64,000 bases of DNA from Janthinobacterium sp. BJB426. Lineage in GTDB: Bacteria > Pseudomonadota > Gammaproteobacteria > Burkholderiales > Burkholderiaceae_D. A program made the position numbers and the translations under genes. The notes under the pieces are model-generated. The model ran no database searches. It was given only the letters and a program-made list of their open reading frames with translations, and was not told the origin of the DNA. The DNA lies in NCBI RefSeq assembly GCF_002735705.1, contig NZ_PDZL01000015.1, forward strand, positions 62,001 through 126,000. Reading direction: 5' to 3'. Below are positions 52,784 to 63,618 of this stretch, piece after piece (the stretch's first letter is position 1; each line of letters starts with the position of its first letter).

Positions 52784-54016
52784 ATGACAAAAGACGCGAA
52801 AAACCTGATCGTCGGCCTCGACATCGGCACCTCGAAAGTGGTGGCGGTGGTAGCCGAAGTGATGTCCGACGGGCGCCACGAAGTGATCGGGCTGGGCCAG
52901 CACGAATCGAAGGGCCTGAAAAAAGGCGTGGTGGTCAATATCGAGGCCACGGTGGAGTCCATCCAGCGCGCGCTGGAAGAGGCCGAGCTGATGGCTGATT
53001 GCAAGATCCGCAATGTGTACGCGGGCATTGCGGGCAGCCATATCCGCAGCTTCAATTCCAGCGGCATGGTAGCCATCAAGGACAAGGAAGTGACGGCGAC
53101 CGACGTGGCGCGCGTCATCGAGACGGCAAAAGCGGTTAACATTCCGACCGATCAGCAATTGCTGCACACGGTGCCGCAAGAGTTCATCGTCGACAGCCAG
53201 GAAGATGTGCGCGAGCCTATCGGCATGAGCGGCATCCGCCTGGAGGTGAAGGTGCATATCGTCACCGGCGCCGTGTCGGCGGTGCAGAACATCGTCAAGT
53301 GCGTGCGCCGCTGCGGCCTGGAAGTGTCGGACCTGATCCTGCAGCCGATGGCGTCCGCCGATGCGGTGCTCACGCCCGACGAGAAGGAACTGGGCGTGGT
53401 ACTGATCGACATCGGCGGCGGCACGACCGATGTGGCGGTATTCTCCGATGGCGCGATCCGCCATACGGCAGTCATCCCCATCGCCGGCGACCAGATCACC
53501 AACGACATCGCCATGGCCTTGCGCACCCCGACCGCGGAAGCGGAAGAAATCAAGATCCGCTATGGCGTGGCCAAGCAGGTCCTGGCCGATCCCGGCGAAT
53601 CGCTGGAAGTGCCCGGCCTGGGCGACCGCGGCCCGCGCAACCTGTCGCGCCAGGCGCTGGCGGCAGTGATCGAGCCGCGCGTCGAGGAGCTGTTCGCCAT
53701 GGTGCACCAGGTGGTGCGCGAATCCGGCTACGAAGGCGTGCTGTCGTCGGGCATCGTGCTCACGGGCGGCACCTCCATCATGCCCGGCATGGTGGAAATG
53801 GCGGAAGACATTTTCCTGAAACCGGCGCGCCTTGGCACGCCCGAGTATCGGGGCCAGCTGGCCGACGTGGTGCGCAGTCCGCGCTATGCCACGGTATTGG
53901 GCCTGCTGCTGGAAGCGAAGAAGCAATACCTGCGCGGCCACATCGTGACGCGTCAGGACGGCTCGGTGAAGGCAGTCTGGCAGCGCATGAAGGAATGGTT
54001 TTTAGGGAATTTTTAA
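52784..54016 (+). CDS. ftsA: Cell division protein FtsA
   Basis: Actin-like ATPase (410 residues) tethering FtsZ to the membrane. LIVGLDIGTSKVVAVVAE (phosphate 1), VLIDIGGGTTDVAVF (phosphate 2) and GIVLTGGTSIMPGM (adenosine site) are intact, with the 1C domain between. The C-terminal amphipathic helix is VWQRMKEWFLGNF. It is followed by a 154-bp gap before ftsZ, the largest in the cluster. Confidence 0.97.
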   Translation: MTKDAKNLIVGLDIGTSKVVAVVAEVMSDGRHEVIGLGQHESKGLKKGVVVNIEATVESIQRALEEAELMADCKIRNVYAGIAGSHIRSFNSSGMVAIKDKEVTATDVARVIETAKAVNIPTDQQLLHTVPQEFIVDSQEDVREPIGMSGIRLEVKVHIVTGAVSAVQNIVKCVRRCGLEVSDLILQPMASADAVLTPDEKELGVVLIDIGGGTTDVAVFSDGAIRHTAVIPIAGDQITNDIAMALRTPTAEAEEIKIRYGVAKQVLADPGESLEVPGLGDRGPRNLSRQALAAVIEPRVEELFAMVHQVVRESGYEGVLSSGIVLTGGTSIMPGMVEMAEDIFLKPARLGTPEYRGQLADVVRSPRYATVLGLLLEAKKQYLRGHIVTRQDGSVKAVWQRMKEWFLGNF

Positions 54017-54170
54017 GGGCATGATTTGCGCCCGGCAGTACAGGTTTTTTGGCAGCATCGCAGGTACACACACATAACTTTATTTTATATTTAACCGCAG
54101 TTTTCAATCTCCAGTTCTCCTACCAATATGAGGCCTGGCGCTTGGAAACCGCATCTGATAGGAGCACATC
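54017..54170 (+). promoter_or_regulatory. ftsA-ftsZ intergenic region, likely ftsZ promoter
   Basis: A 154-bp gap in a cluster where almost all other genes overlap or nearly touch. It has an A/T-rich stretch (TTTATTTTATATTTAA near 54081-54096) and a ribosome site (AGGAG) before ftsZ. A separate ftsZ promoter is the simplest reading; no confident -35/-10 pair was assigned. Confidence 0.45.
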
Positions 54171-55379
54171 ATGGAGTTCGATATGGTCGATAACACAGCT
54201 TTAGGTACCGTCATCAAGGTCGTCGGCGTCGGCGGTGCGGGTGGCAATGCAGTCCAACACATGATCAACAAAGGCATGTCGGGTGTGGAGTTCATTGCCG
54301 CCAACACCGACGCACAGGCCCTGTCGACATCGAAGGCCCACAACATCATCCAGATCGGCGATACCGGTCTGGGCGCCGGCATGAAGCCTGCCGTCGGCCG
54401 CCAGCTGGCCGAAGAATCGCGCGCACGCATCGCCGATTCGCTGCGCGGCGCGCACATGGTCTTCATCGCCGCCGGCATGGGCGGCGGCACGGGCACGGGC
54501 GCCGCTCCCATCGTGGCCGAAGTGGCCAAGGAACTGGGCGCGCTGACGGTGGCCGTGGTATCGAAACCGTTCTCGTACGAAGGCCAGAAGTGCATGGACA
54601 TCGCCGACGAAGGCCTGGAGCAGCTGTCCCTGCACGTCGATTCGCTGATCATCATCCTCAATGAAAAACTGGAAGAGATCTACGAAGACGAAAGCATGCT
54701 GGAATGGATGCAGCACGCCGATGATGTGCTCAACAACGCGGTGGCCGGCATTGCCGAGATCATCAACGTGCCTGGCCATATCAACGTCGACTTCAACGAC
54801 GTGAAAACCATCATGGGCGAGCAGGGCAAGGCCATGATGGGCACGGCGACGGCGTCCGGCGTCGACCGCGCGCGCATCGCCGCCGAACAGGCTGTCGCTT
54901 CGCCGCTGCTGGACGGTATCGATCTGTCCGGCGCGCGCGGCGTGCTGGTCAACGTCACGGCCAGCCGTGGCTTGAAAGGTAAAGAGATCAAGGAAGTCAT
55001 GGCTGCCGTGCGCGCGTTTGCCGCGCCGGACGCGTCGATCGCGCAAGGTATCGCCTACGACGACGCCATGGGCGACGACATCCGCGTGACCGTGGTGGCG
55101 ACGGGCTTGGGCCGTGCGAAGAAAAACATCCAGCTGGTACCGCAGCAAGTGCTGCGCACCGGTACCCACAACAGCCCGTTGACCCCATCGGCTGCCATGG
55201 GTAGCGCGCAGGCGGCGACGACGACGGTTGGCGTGGCCACGCCGGCAGCCGGTTTCGACGGCATGAAGGCGCCGGCAGTATGGCGCCGCGAATCGGCTTC
55301 CGAGCAAGTGCGCGCGATGGAAAAGAATGGCATGGAGACGTACGACATTCCAGCCTTCCTGCGCAAGCAAGCCGACTAA
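54171..55379 (+). CDS. ftsZ: Cell division GTPase FtsZ
   Basis: Tubulin-like GTPase of 402 residues that polymerises into the Z ring. KVVGVGGAGGNAVQHM at the N-terminus, tubulin signature GGGTGTGAAPIVAE and the T7-loop NVDFNDVKTIM are complete. A flexible linker (about 325-380, rich in Ala/Thr) leads to the conserved C-terminal peptide YDIPAFLRKQ that binds FtsA, ZipA and MinC. It ends the dcw cluster, with a terminator directly after. Confidence 0.98.
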   Translation: MEFDMVDNTALGTVIKVVGVGGAGGNAVQHMINKGMSGVEFIAANTDAQALSTSKAHNIIQIGDTGLGAGMKPAVGRQLAEESRARIADSLRGAHMVFIAAGMGGGTGTGAAPIVAEVAKELGALTVAVVSKPFSYEGQKCMDIADEGLEQLSLHVDSLIIILNEKLEEIYEDESMLEWMQHADDVLNNAVAGIAEIINVPGHINVDFNDVKTIMGEQGKAMMGTATASGVDRARIAAEQAVASPLLDGIDLSGARGVLVNVTASRGLKGKEIKEVMAAVRAFAAPDASIAQGIAYDDAMGDDIRVTVVATGLGRAKKNIQLVPQQVLRTGTHNSPLTPSAAMGSAQAATTTVGVATPAAGFDGMKAPAVWRRESASEQVRAMEKNGMETYDIPAFLRKQAD

Positions 55380-55403
55380 GGTGATCCGATGTCAGTAAAG
55401 ATG

Positions 55404-55432
55404 ACGGCGGCCTGAGGGTCGCCGTTTTTTTT
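55404..55432 (+). terminator. Terminator of the dcw cluster
   Basis: ACGGCGGCC - TGA - GGGTCGCCGT with one internal mismatch, followed by T8. Starts 25 bp after the ftsZ stop. Confidence 0.88.
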
Positions 55433-55562
55433 GCCGGCTTTTGACTTTTGACTTTGCCTTTCCGGCCATTTTCTGCACAAATACGGCAAGTCAGGCATAC
55501 TATCGCGCAGTGTCGGCATCATGCCGGCAGCATCCTCAACCGACAGTACACAAGGAGTCAAC

Positions 55563-56069
55563 ATGACCATCAAGATCGGCGACACCCTGCCAGAAGGCAC
55601 CCTGGCCGAATTCATCGAAAGCGAAACCGAAGGTTGCGCACTGGGCCCGAACACGTTCAACGTGCAAGATCTGGTCAAGGGCAAGAAGATCGCCATCTTC
55701 GGCCTGCCAGGCGCCTACACCCCGACCTGCTCCGCACAGCACGTGCCAGGCTACGTGCAGCACGCTGCCGACCTGAAAGCCAAAGGCGTCGATGAAATCT
55801 GGTGCATCTCCGTCAACGACGCGTTCGTGATGGGCGCCTGGGGCCGCGATCAGAAAGCCACCGGCATCGTGCGCATGATGGCTGACGGTAATGCCGCCTA
55901 CAGCAAGGCACTGGGCCTGGACGCCGATTTTTCCAAGCACGGCATGGGTACGCGCTCGCAGCGTTACTCGCTGCTGGTCGACAATGGCGTCGTGACGCAA
56001 TTGAACATCGAGCAAGGCGGCAAGTTTGAAGTGTCGAATGCGGAAACCTTGCTGGGCCAGCTGGCTTAA
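55563..56069 (+). CDS. Peroxiredoxin, Prx5 type
   Basis: Thiol peroxidase of 168 residues, thioredoxin fold. LPGAYTPTCSAQHVPGY contains the peroxidatic Cys in PTxxC, with the conserved Arg in GTRSQRYSLLVDNG. It is a Prx5-like enzyme (human PRDX5/Pen f 3 type), reducing H2O2 and alkyl hydroperoxides. Other Cys residues (GCALG, WCISV) could act as resolving partners but this is not certain. The ATG at 55563 follows AAGGAG; the longer frame is unsupported. Single-gene unit bounded by terminators. Confidence 0.93.
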   Translation: MTIKIGDTLPEGTLAEFIESETEGCALGPNTFNVQDLVKGKKIAIFGLPGAYTPTCSAQHVPGYVQHAADLKAKGVDEIWCISVNDAFVMGAWGRDQKATGIVRMMADGNAAYSKALGLDADFSKHGMGTRSQRYSLLVDNGVVTQLNIEQGGKFEVSNAETLLGQLA

Positions 56070-56087
56070 GAGCTTTTTGCTTGCATG

Positions 56088-56117
56088 AAAACGGCGCCAT
56101 CGGCGCCGTTTTTTTTA
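56088..56117 (+). terminator. Terminator after the peroxiredoxin gene
   Basis: AAAACGGCGCC - ATC - GGCGCCGTTTTTTTT, perfect stem with an A tail on the other side, so it may also end the convergent methyltransferase transcript. Confidence 0.9.
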
Positions 56118-56882
56118 TTGCACCTGCGGTTTCGTCGCCTCGAACATGGCCGCATCGATGCTGAACGAATAATCGTCCTGCAACGCAAAATACTGGCGCG
56201 CTTCCTCGGGTGCGCCATCGAACAGGTTGCGGATGGCCGCCACGCGCTCGTTCGGCGTGCGCATGCGCGCCACCCACTCGTCGAACTGCATCGTCAGTTT
56301 CCACACGCTGCGCAAGCTGTGCGTGAATCCCGAATTATTGAATTTGGCGCCCCATTCGCAGGTGCGGTAGTCGCGCACGTGGGACGCGTCGCGCAGCATT
56401 TCCACCGCCTGCAAGGTGCTGTCGTACAGGGCCGTTTTCGGCGCGACGATGTCGACCACCAATAAGGTGCCGTTCGGACGCAGCACGCGCCACGCTTCGG
56501 CCAGCGCTCCCGCCACGTCGTTCCAGTGGTGCGCGGAAAAGCGCGTGACAACCATGTCGAAGCTGGCGTCGGCAAATGGCAGGCGGGCCACGTCGCCCTG
56601 CTGCGTGCTGATGTTGTGCAAGCCGCGCTGCACCTTCGCGTGGTCGACGACGTCGAGCATGGGTTGCGCCAGGTCGTAGGCGACGACGGATGCTGCCACG
56701 GGGGCGACGGCGAAGCTGGCGTGGCCGGCGCCGCAGCCCAGGTCCAGTACCACCGGCTTGCCATGGCGGCGCGCGCATTCCTGCATCAGCACCAGGTCGG
56801 CGCCTTGCGCGTGGACTGCGCTGCTCAGGTAGGCATTCGCCGTCTTGCCAAACTGTTCGGTAACGACATCGTGCTGTTGCAT
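56115..56882 (-). CDS. Class I SAM-dependent methyltransferase
   Basis: A 255-residue methyltransferase of the UbiE/Methyltransf_11 group. Motif I VLDLGCGAGHASFAVA (about 44-59), acidic strand end VVAYDLAQPMLD, and FADASFDMVVTRFSAHHW (motif II/III region). Substrate unknown. The ATG at 56882 is preceded by AGGAGAAA; a longer frame to 56948 is rejected. Divergent from an XRE-type regulator, with two dyads in the gap, suggesting paired control. Confidence 0.88.
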   Translation of the reverse strand: MQQHDVVTEQFGKTANAYLSSAVHAQGADLVLMQECARRHGKPVVLDLGCGAGHASFAVAPVAASVVAYDLAQPMLDVVDHAKVQRGLHNISTQQGDVARLPFADASFDMVVTRFSAHHWNDVAGALAEAWRVLRPNGTLLVVDIVAPKTALYDSTLQAVEMLRDASHVRDYRTCEWGAKFNNSGFTHSLRSVWKLTMQFDEWVARMRTPNERVAAIRNLFDGAPEEARQYFALQDDYSFSIDAAMFEATKPQVQ

Positions 56883-56920
56883 GGTTTTCTCCTGTTGATG
56901 GGTGAGTTCCTGCAGAATAG

Positions 56921-56964
56921 GGATAAAATTATCCTGTAACAAGACCATAACTTATACTGGTATA
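56921..56964. promoter_or_regulatory. Two dyads between divergent methyltransferase and XRE genes
   Basis: GGATAA-AA-TTATCC (56921-56934) and TATAC-TG-GTATA (56953-56964), centres 31 bp apart, three helical turns. Both lie in the 104-bp divergent gap and are candidate sites for the adjacent regulator. Confidence 0.45.
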
Positions 56965-56986
56965 TCTACTACCATGCAGGCATCTC

Positions 56987-57757
56987 ATGTCGAACAAGCT
57001 CGCTGAATTCATCCGCGCCCGGCGCGAAGCCGTCACTCCCGCCATGGCTGGTCTGCCCGGCGGCGGGCGGCGGCGCACGCCGGGCTTGCGGCGCGAAGAG
57101 CTGGCGCAACTGTGCGACGTCAGTCCCACCTGGCTGACGTGGCTGGAGCAGGGGCGGCCCGTGTCGGCGTCGGCCAAGATGCTGGCGCGCCTGGCGCAGG
57201 TGCTGCAGCTGAGCGCAGCCGAGCGTGCCTATCTGTTCGAAGTGGCCGACAAGCATGACCCCAGCCATGGCACAGGCGAGGGTAGTGGGCCTGCTAGCGC
57301 CGAGCTGGCCGCCATCGTCGCCGCCATCGACGCGCCTGCGTACATCCTCGACCGGGAATGGAGTGCCGTGGCGTGGAACGGGGCGGCGTCCACCTTGTTT
57401 ACAGGCTGGCTGTGCAGTGACGCGGCTGCGCCGAACCAGTTGCGCTTCATGTTCCTGGACGCGGGCGCACGTGACCTGGTCATCGGCTGGCCCGAACGGG
57501 CGCGGCGCCTGGTGGCGGAGTTCCGCGCCGATATCGGCCGGCAGGCGGACCACGCGCCGCTGGCCGGCCTGATCGCCGAACTGGCCGATGCCAGCCTTGA
57601 ATTTCGCCAATGGTGGGGCGCGCAGCAGGTGCAGGGCCGCGATGGCGGTTTGCGCCAGTTCCGGCATGCGCAGCAGGGCTTGCTGGCATTCAACCAGGTG
57701 ACCTTGCACCTGGCGCGCCAGCATGACTTGAAACTGGTGATGCTGTTGCCTGTGTAG
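56987..57757 (+). CDS. XRE-family regulator with MmyB-like sensor domain
   Basis: A 256-residue regulator. The N-terminal helix-turn-helix (LAEFIRARREAVTP, RTPGLRREELAQLCDVSPTW, LARLAQVLQLSAAER in pieces) is the XRE fold found in MmyB-type proteins, followed by a PAS-like MmyB ligand-binding domain (about 105-250, AYILDREWSAVAWNGAA). MmyB-like domains may bind fatty acids; the true ligand here is unknown. Divergent from the methyltransferase gene. Confidence 0.88.
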   Translation: MSNKLAEFIRARREAVTPAMAGLPGGGRRRTPGLRREELAQLCDVSPTWLTWLEQGRPVSASAKMLARLAQVLQLSAAERAYLFEVADKHDPSHGTGEGSGPASAELAAIVAAIDAPAYILDREWSAVAWNGAASTLFTGWLCSDAAAPNQLRFMFLDAGARDLVIGWPERARRLVAEFRADIGRQADHAPLAGLIAELADASLEFRQWWGAQQVQGRDGGLRQFRHAQQGLLAFNQVTLHLARQHDLKLVMLLPV

Positions 57758-57805
57758 TTGCTCCTTTGAAAATGTAAAACGGCTGCGCTTGTTATAATCG
57801 GCTTG

Positions 57806-58765
57806 ATGGTGTGGCCTTGCCATGCTGTCCTGGCTCCGGCCGTCGCCATGATGACGGTCCCGCTCTTTCGCCAGGAGTCTGTCCTGTTACCCCGCAATCC
57901 CAACCTGCGCAGCATCTATGTGATGCTGGTCGCCGTCGCCATGTTTTCCCTGATGGACACGGCCATGAAGCTGCTGTCCGCCCACTACCCCGCCATGCAG
58001 GTGACGGCATTGCGTGCCTTGTCGTCCTTGCCGCTCGTGTGCCTGTACCTGCTGTATCGCGGCGCTTTCAAGAACCTGCTGAAGGTGCGCTGGCCGCTGC
58101 ACGTGCTGCGCGGCGCCCTGGGCGTGATGATGATTACCCTGTTTGCGTATGGCTTGAAGCGCATGTCGCTGGCCGAGGCATATTCGCTGTTCTTCGTCGC
58201 GCCCTTGCTGATTACGGTCCTGTCGGTTTTTATCCTGAAGGAAAGAGTCGACTTGGCGCGCTGGTGCGCCATCGCCGTGGGCTTGCTGGGCGTGGTGGTG
58301 GCGCTGCGCCCCGACGGTTCGGGATTCTTTTCGCTGGCCGGCCTGGCCGTGCTGGGTTCGGCCGCCTGTTATGCCATTTCCGCCGTCACGGGCCGCATTT
58401 TGAGCCGCACGGATGCCAGCGAAAGCATGGTCTTCTGGCTGATGGTGATGATGGCCCTTGGCGGCGTGGCCCTCTCGGCGCACGAGTGGGTGAGCATCCG
58501 CCGCGAAGACTGGTGGCTGCTGGCGGGCTTGTCACTGAGTGGCTTCCTGGGCCAGTTGGCCATCACGGAGGCATTTCGCCATGGCAAGGCGTCCAGCGTG
58601 GCACCGTTCGAGTACTCGGCCTTGGCCTGGGGCATGGCCCTGGACTGGATGCTGTGGCGCGCCTTGCCCGACGAATACACCCTGATTGGCGCGGCCATCA
58701 TCATCGGCAGCGGCATTTACCTCGTGCGCCGTGAAGCCGTGCATGCGGAAAGCGAACATCCTTAA
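57806..58765 (+). CDS. EamA/DMT family transporter
   Basis: Drug/metabolite transporter with ten helices in two EamA repeats (first from about SIYVMLVAVAMFSLMD, second from GLAVLGSAACYAISAV). Likely exporter of a small metabolite, substrate unknown. The start is uncertain. ATG 57806 lies only seven bases after a TATAAT (57793-57798), so would be nearly leaderless. ATG 57848 has no ribosome site. A CTG at 57884 has AGGAG six bases upstream and gives a short N-terminus before the first helix, the usual form for the family. I give the longest ATG form and flag the CTG option. Confidence 0.8.
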   Translation: MVWPCHAVLAPAVAMMTVPLFRQESVLLPRNPNLRSIYVMLVAVAMFSLMDTAMKLLSAHYPAMQVTALRALSSLPLVCLYLLYRGAFKNLLKVRWPLHVLRGALGVMMITLFAYGLKRMSLAEAYSLFFVAPLLITVLSVFILKERVDLARWCAIAVGLLGVVVALRPDGSGFFSLAGLAVLGSAACYAISAVTGRILSRTDASESMVFWLMVMMALGGVALSAHEWVSIRREDWWLLAGLSLSGFLGQLAITEAFRHGKASSVAPFEYSALAWGMALDWMLWRALPDEYTLIGAAIIIGSGIYLVRREAVHAESEHP

Positions 58766-58828
58766 TGAGCGGTTGTGGTATTTCTGGCGTCAGCCATGCC
58801 GCGCCGCAACGAAAATCCGGCAAATAGA

Positions 58829-58834
58829 TATAAT
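58829..58834 (+). promoter_or_regulatory. lpxC -10 box, six bases before the start codon
   Basis: TATAAT is perfect consensus and the ATG begins at 58841, exactly where transcription should start. No Shine-Dalgarno sequence precedes the ATG. A leaderless lpxC mRNA is implied if this promoter is the main one. Confidence 0.55.
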
Positions 58835-58840
58835 CGACAG

Positions 58841-59776
58841 ATGTTAAAACAACGCACCATCAAACAACAGGTCCGCACCATCGGTGTCGGTTTGCACTCC
58901 GGCACCAAGGTCGAGCTGATCCTGCGTCCCGCCGCGATCGACACGGGCATCGTGTTTCGCCGCATCGACCTCGATCCCATCGTCGAGTTCCCCGCCAGCG
59001 CCATGGCCGTGGGCGACACGCGCATGGCTTCCGTGCTGATCAAGGACGGCGCCAGGGTTTCCACCGTGGAACATCTGATGTCGGCCGCGGCTGGCCTCGG
59101 CGTGGACAATATGTATATCGACGTGAATGCGGAAGAAATTCCCATCATGGATGGTTCCGCCTCGTCCTTCGTCTACCTGCTGCAGCAGGCTGGCGTGGAA
59201 GAGCAGCAGGCGGCGAAGAAATTCATCAAGGTCATCAAGCCTGTGGAGGTGCGTCACGGCAAGGGCGACGCGGAAAAATGGGCGCGCCTGTCGCCGTACG
59301 ATGGCTTCAAGCTTGATTTCTTCATCGAGTTCAACCATCCTGCCGTCGATGGCACGATGCAGCGCGCTTCCGTCGATTTCGGCGACGTGTCGTACGTGCA
59401 CGATGTGGCGCGCGCACGCACCTTCGGCTTCATGCAGGACGTGGAAAGCCTGCGCGGCATGGGCCTGGCGCGTGGCGGTTCGCTGGAAAACGCCATCGTC
59501 ATGGACGAATACCGCATCCTCAACGCCGATGGCTTGCGCTATGAAGACGAGTTCGTGCGCCACAAGATACTCGACGCCATCGGCGACCTGTACCTGGTGG
59601 GCCACCCTTTGCTGGCCTATTACACGGCGCACAAGTCCGGCCACGCGCTGAACAACCAGCTGCTGCTGGCGCTGCTGGAACAGCCGGAATCCTATGAAAT
59701 CGTGTCGTTCGCCACGAACGAGGCGGCGCCGCAATCCTACTTGCGCCAGATGGAGCGCGAGTGGTCCTTGACTTGA
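58841..59776 (+). CDS. lpxC: UDP-3-O-acyl-GlcNAc deacetylase LpxC
   Basis: Zinc-dependent committed enzyme of lipid A synthesis, 311 residues (usual about 305). [20 protein letters not shown] aligns with the E. coli start. Zinc ligands are in [15 protein letters not shown] (His, Asp); IPIMDGSA and HALNNQLL complete the active site. The ATG at 58841 was chosen by this alignment; the frame is open upstream but without similarity. It follows the dcw/prx region, the usual neighbourhood of ftsZ and lpxC, though four genes intervene. Confidence 0.97.
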   Translation: MLKQRTIKQQVRTIGVGLHSGTKVELILRPAAIDTGIVFRRIDLDPIVEFPASAMAVGDTRMASVLIKDGARVSTVEHLMSAAAGLGVDNMYIDVNAEEIPIMDGSASSFVYLLQQAGVEEQQAAKKFIKVIKPVEVRHGKGDAEKWARLSPYDGFKLDFFIEFNHPAVDGTMQRASVDFGDVSYVHDVARARTFGFMQDVESLRGMGLARGGSLENAIVMDEYRILNADGLRYEDEFVRHKILDAIGDLYLVGHPLLAYYTAHKSGHALNNQLLLALLEQPESYEIVSFATNEAAPQSYLRQMEREWSLT

Positions 59777-59810
59777 CGACCGTTGCTGTTTTTAAATAAT
59801 TTTAGGGCTA

Positions 59811-59915
59811 GGGAGCACCTGAAAAATGTTCAGGGCAAGGCGCATTGCCGCAGGCAGTACGAATAGTACGGCCAGGCAATGCAACGCCGCCATGGACTTT
59901 TTCTCAGGTGTTCCC
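59811..59915. repeat. 105-bp imperfect palindromic repeat element
   Basis: The left end GGGAGCACCTGAAAAA and right end TTTTTCTCAGGTGTTCCC are inverted copies. The next segments GGCAAGGCGCATTGCC and GGCAATGCAACGCCGCC are also inverted, and the middle is GTAC-GAATA-GTAC, centred exactly at 59863. The design is that of a dispersed intergenic palindromic (REP/MITE-like) element able to form a long hairpin. It sits between convergent lpxC and the DciA-like gene and contains that gene's last codons and stop. Confidence 0.75.
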
Positions 59916-60416
59916 AGGTTCGCGGTGGTGGCGGACCATGTTGCGCAGCGCCGCGATCAATTGTTCGTTCTGCTTCGACGCCGGCAGGGCCGTGCTCAGC
60001 TCTTCCAGGGCTGACATGGCTTTTTCCGGCAAGACCAGCGCCCGCGTATGCACGATGGGCGCGATGCTCTTGATGACTTGCACTTTCAGCTTGATGCCTG
60101 AAATCTGCCAGCCCTTTCTTTCCAGTTCCCCTTGTAACTTCGGCAATTGCTGCTTGAGCTTGGCCGCCAGCGCCGCGTTCGGCGTGGCCAGCACCAGTTG
60201 GCCGCCCTCGAATTGCAGGATGTCGCAATGCTCGAACATGGCCGGCAGGGCCTTGGCGCAATCTTTTTGCAGGGCGGCCAAGCGCGTGACGGTGGGCATC
60301 AGGGAGGCCATCGTCGCGTTGCCGCGCAGAAAATCGGTTGCGCCCGTGACGGCCGGGCCTGAACGGGCAAAGCCGTAGCCGCGGCGCGGTGCCGGAGAAT
60401 AAATGGGAGATCGCAT
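59904..60416 (-). CDS. dciA: DUF721/DciA-like protein
   Basis: A 170-residue basic protein of the DUF721 family. A KH-like core (about 40-130) contains LQFEGGQLVLATPNAALAA and LKQQLPKLQGELERKGW. DciA loads the replicative helicase DnaB in bacteria lacking DnaC; betaproteobacteria lack DnaC. The start ATG at 60416 was chosen over a longer frame to 60527. The stop TGA (59904-59906) lies inside the palindromic repeat, so the last residues differ from whatever the ancestral end was. It sits between lpxC and secA, its usual place. Confidence 0.8.
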   Translation of the reverse strand: MRSPIYSPAPRRGYGFARSGPAVTGATDFLRGNATMASLMPTVTRLAALQKDCAKALPAMFEHCDILQFEGGQLVLATPNAALAAKLKQQLPKLQGELERKGWQISGIKLKVQVIKSIAPIVHTRALVLPEKAMSALEELSTALPASKQNEQLIAALRNMVRHHREPGNT

Positions 60417-60695
60417 GGCCGAAACATAGCACACTCGCCCGCGCATGACGAGTGCGGCGGTGGGTGTGGCGCAGGCGGGCGGGCCGTATTGCCTTACAGT
60501 ATGGAAAATGTCCGCAATTTCTGCCATTTGTTTGTCATTAAGCTATTGTTATATGGCGCATTACCCCAACCATGTCGGGAACGCATGATAAAATCATCGT
60601 CTTTTGCCATAGTCGAACTCCGTGCGGTGACGCGATACCTACCTCGTTGTTCCCTACCGAGCTTTTTTTAACGGCGTTTTTTCAAGAATTCAAGC
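60417..60695 (+). promoter_or_regulatory. secA upstream region
   Basis: 279 bp between the divergent DciA-like gene and secA. A -10-like TAAAAT (60589-60594) lies within the dyad ATGAT-AAA-ATCAT (60585-60597). An open frame 60501-60671 (56 codons) ends 24 bases before secA; no recognisable arrest motif is seen, see the finding. The secA ribosome site is weak (AAGAA). Confidence 0.4.
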
Positions 60696-63464
<2,769 letters not shown>

Positions 63465-63484
63465 GGCGGTTTGACTGCCTGACA

Positions 63485-63514
63485 AAAAACGGAGACCGCG
63501 GTCTCCGTTTTTTT
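63485..63514 (+). terminator. Terminator after secA
   Basis: AAAAAACGGAGACC - GC - GGTCTCCGTTTTTTT, perfect 13-bp stem with an A/T flank both sides. Confidence 0.92.
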
Positions 63515-63578
63515 ATGCCTTTTCAATTTGCGCGCGCGCATCTACCGGCACGCATGTTCACCGGCGCCGCGAAGGCGC

Positions 63579-63584
63579 TACAAT
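63579..63584 (+). promoter_or_regulatory. argJ -10 box
   Basis: TACAAT (5/6 to consensus) 34 bases before the argJ start. No clear -35 hexamer was found at the right distance. Confidence 0.45.
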
Positions 63585-63618
63585 AGCGCTTCCCTTTTCC
63601 CTCGCAGAAGAAATCACC

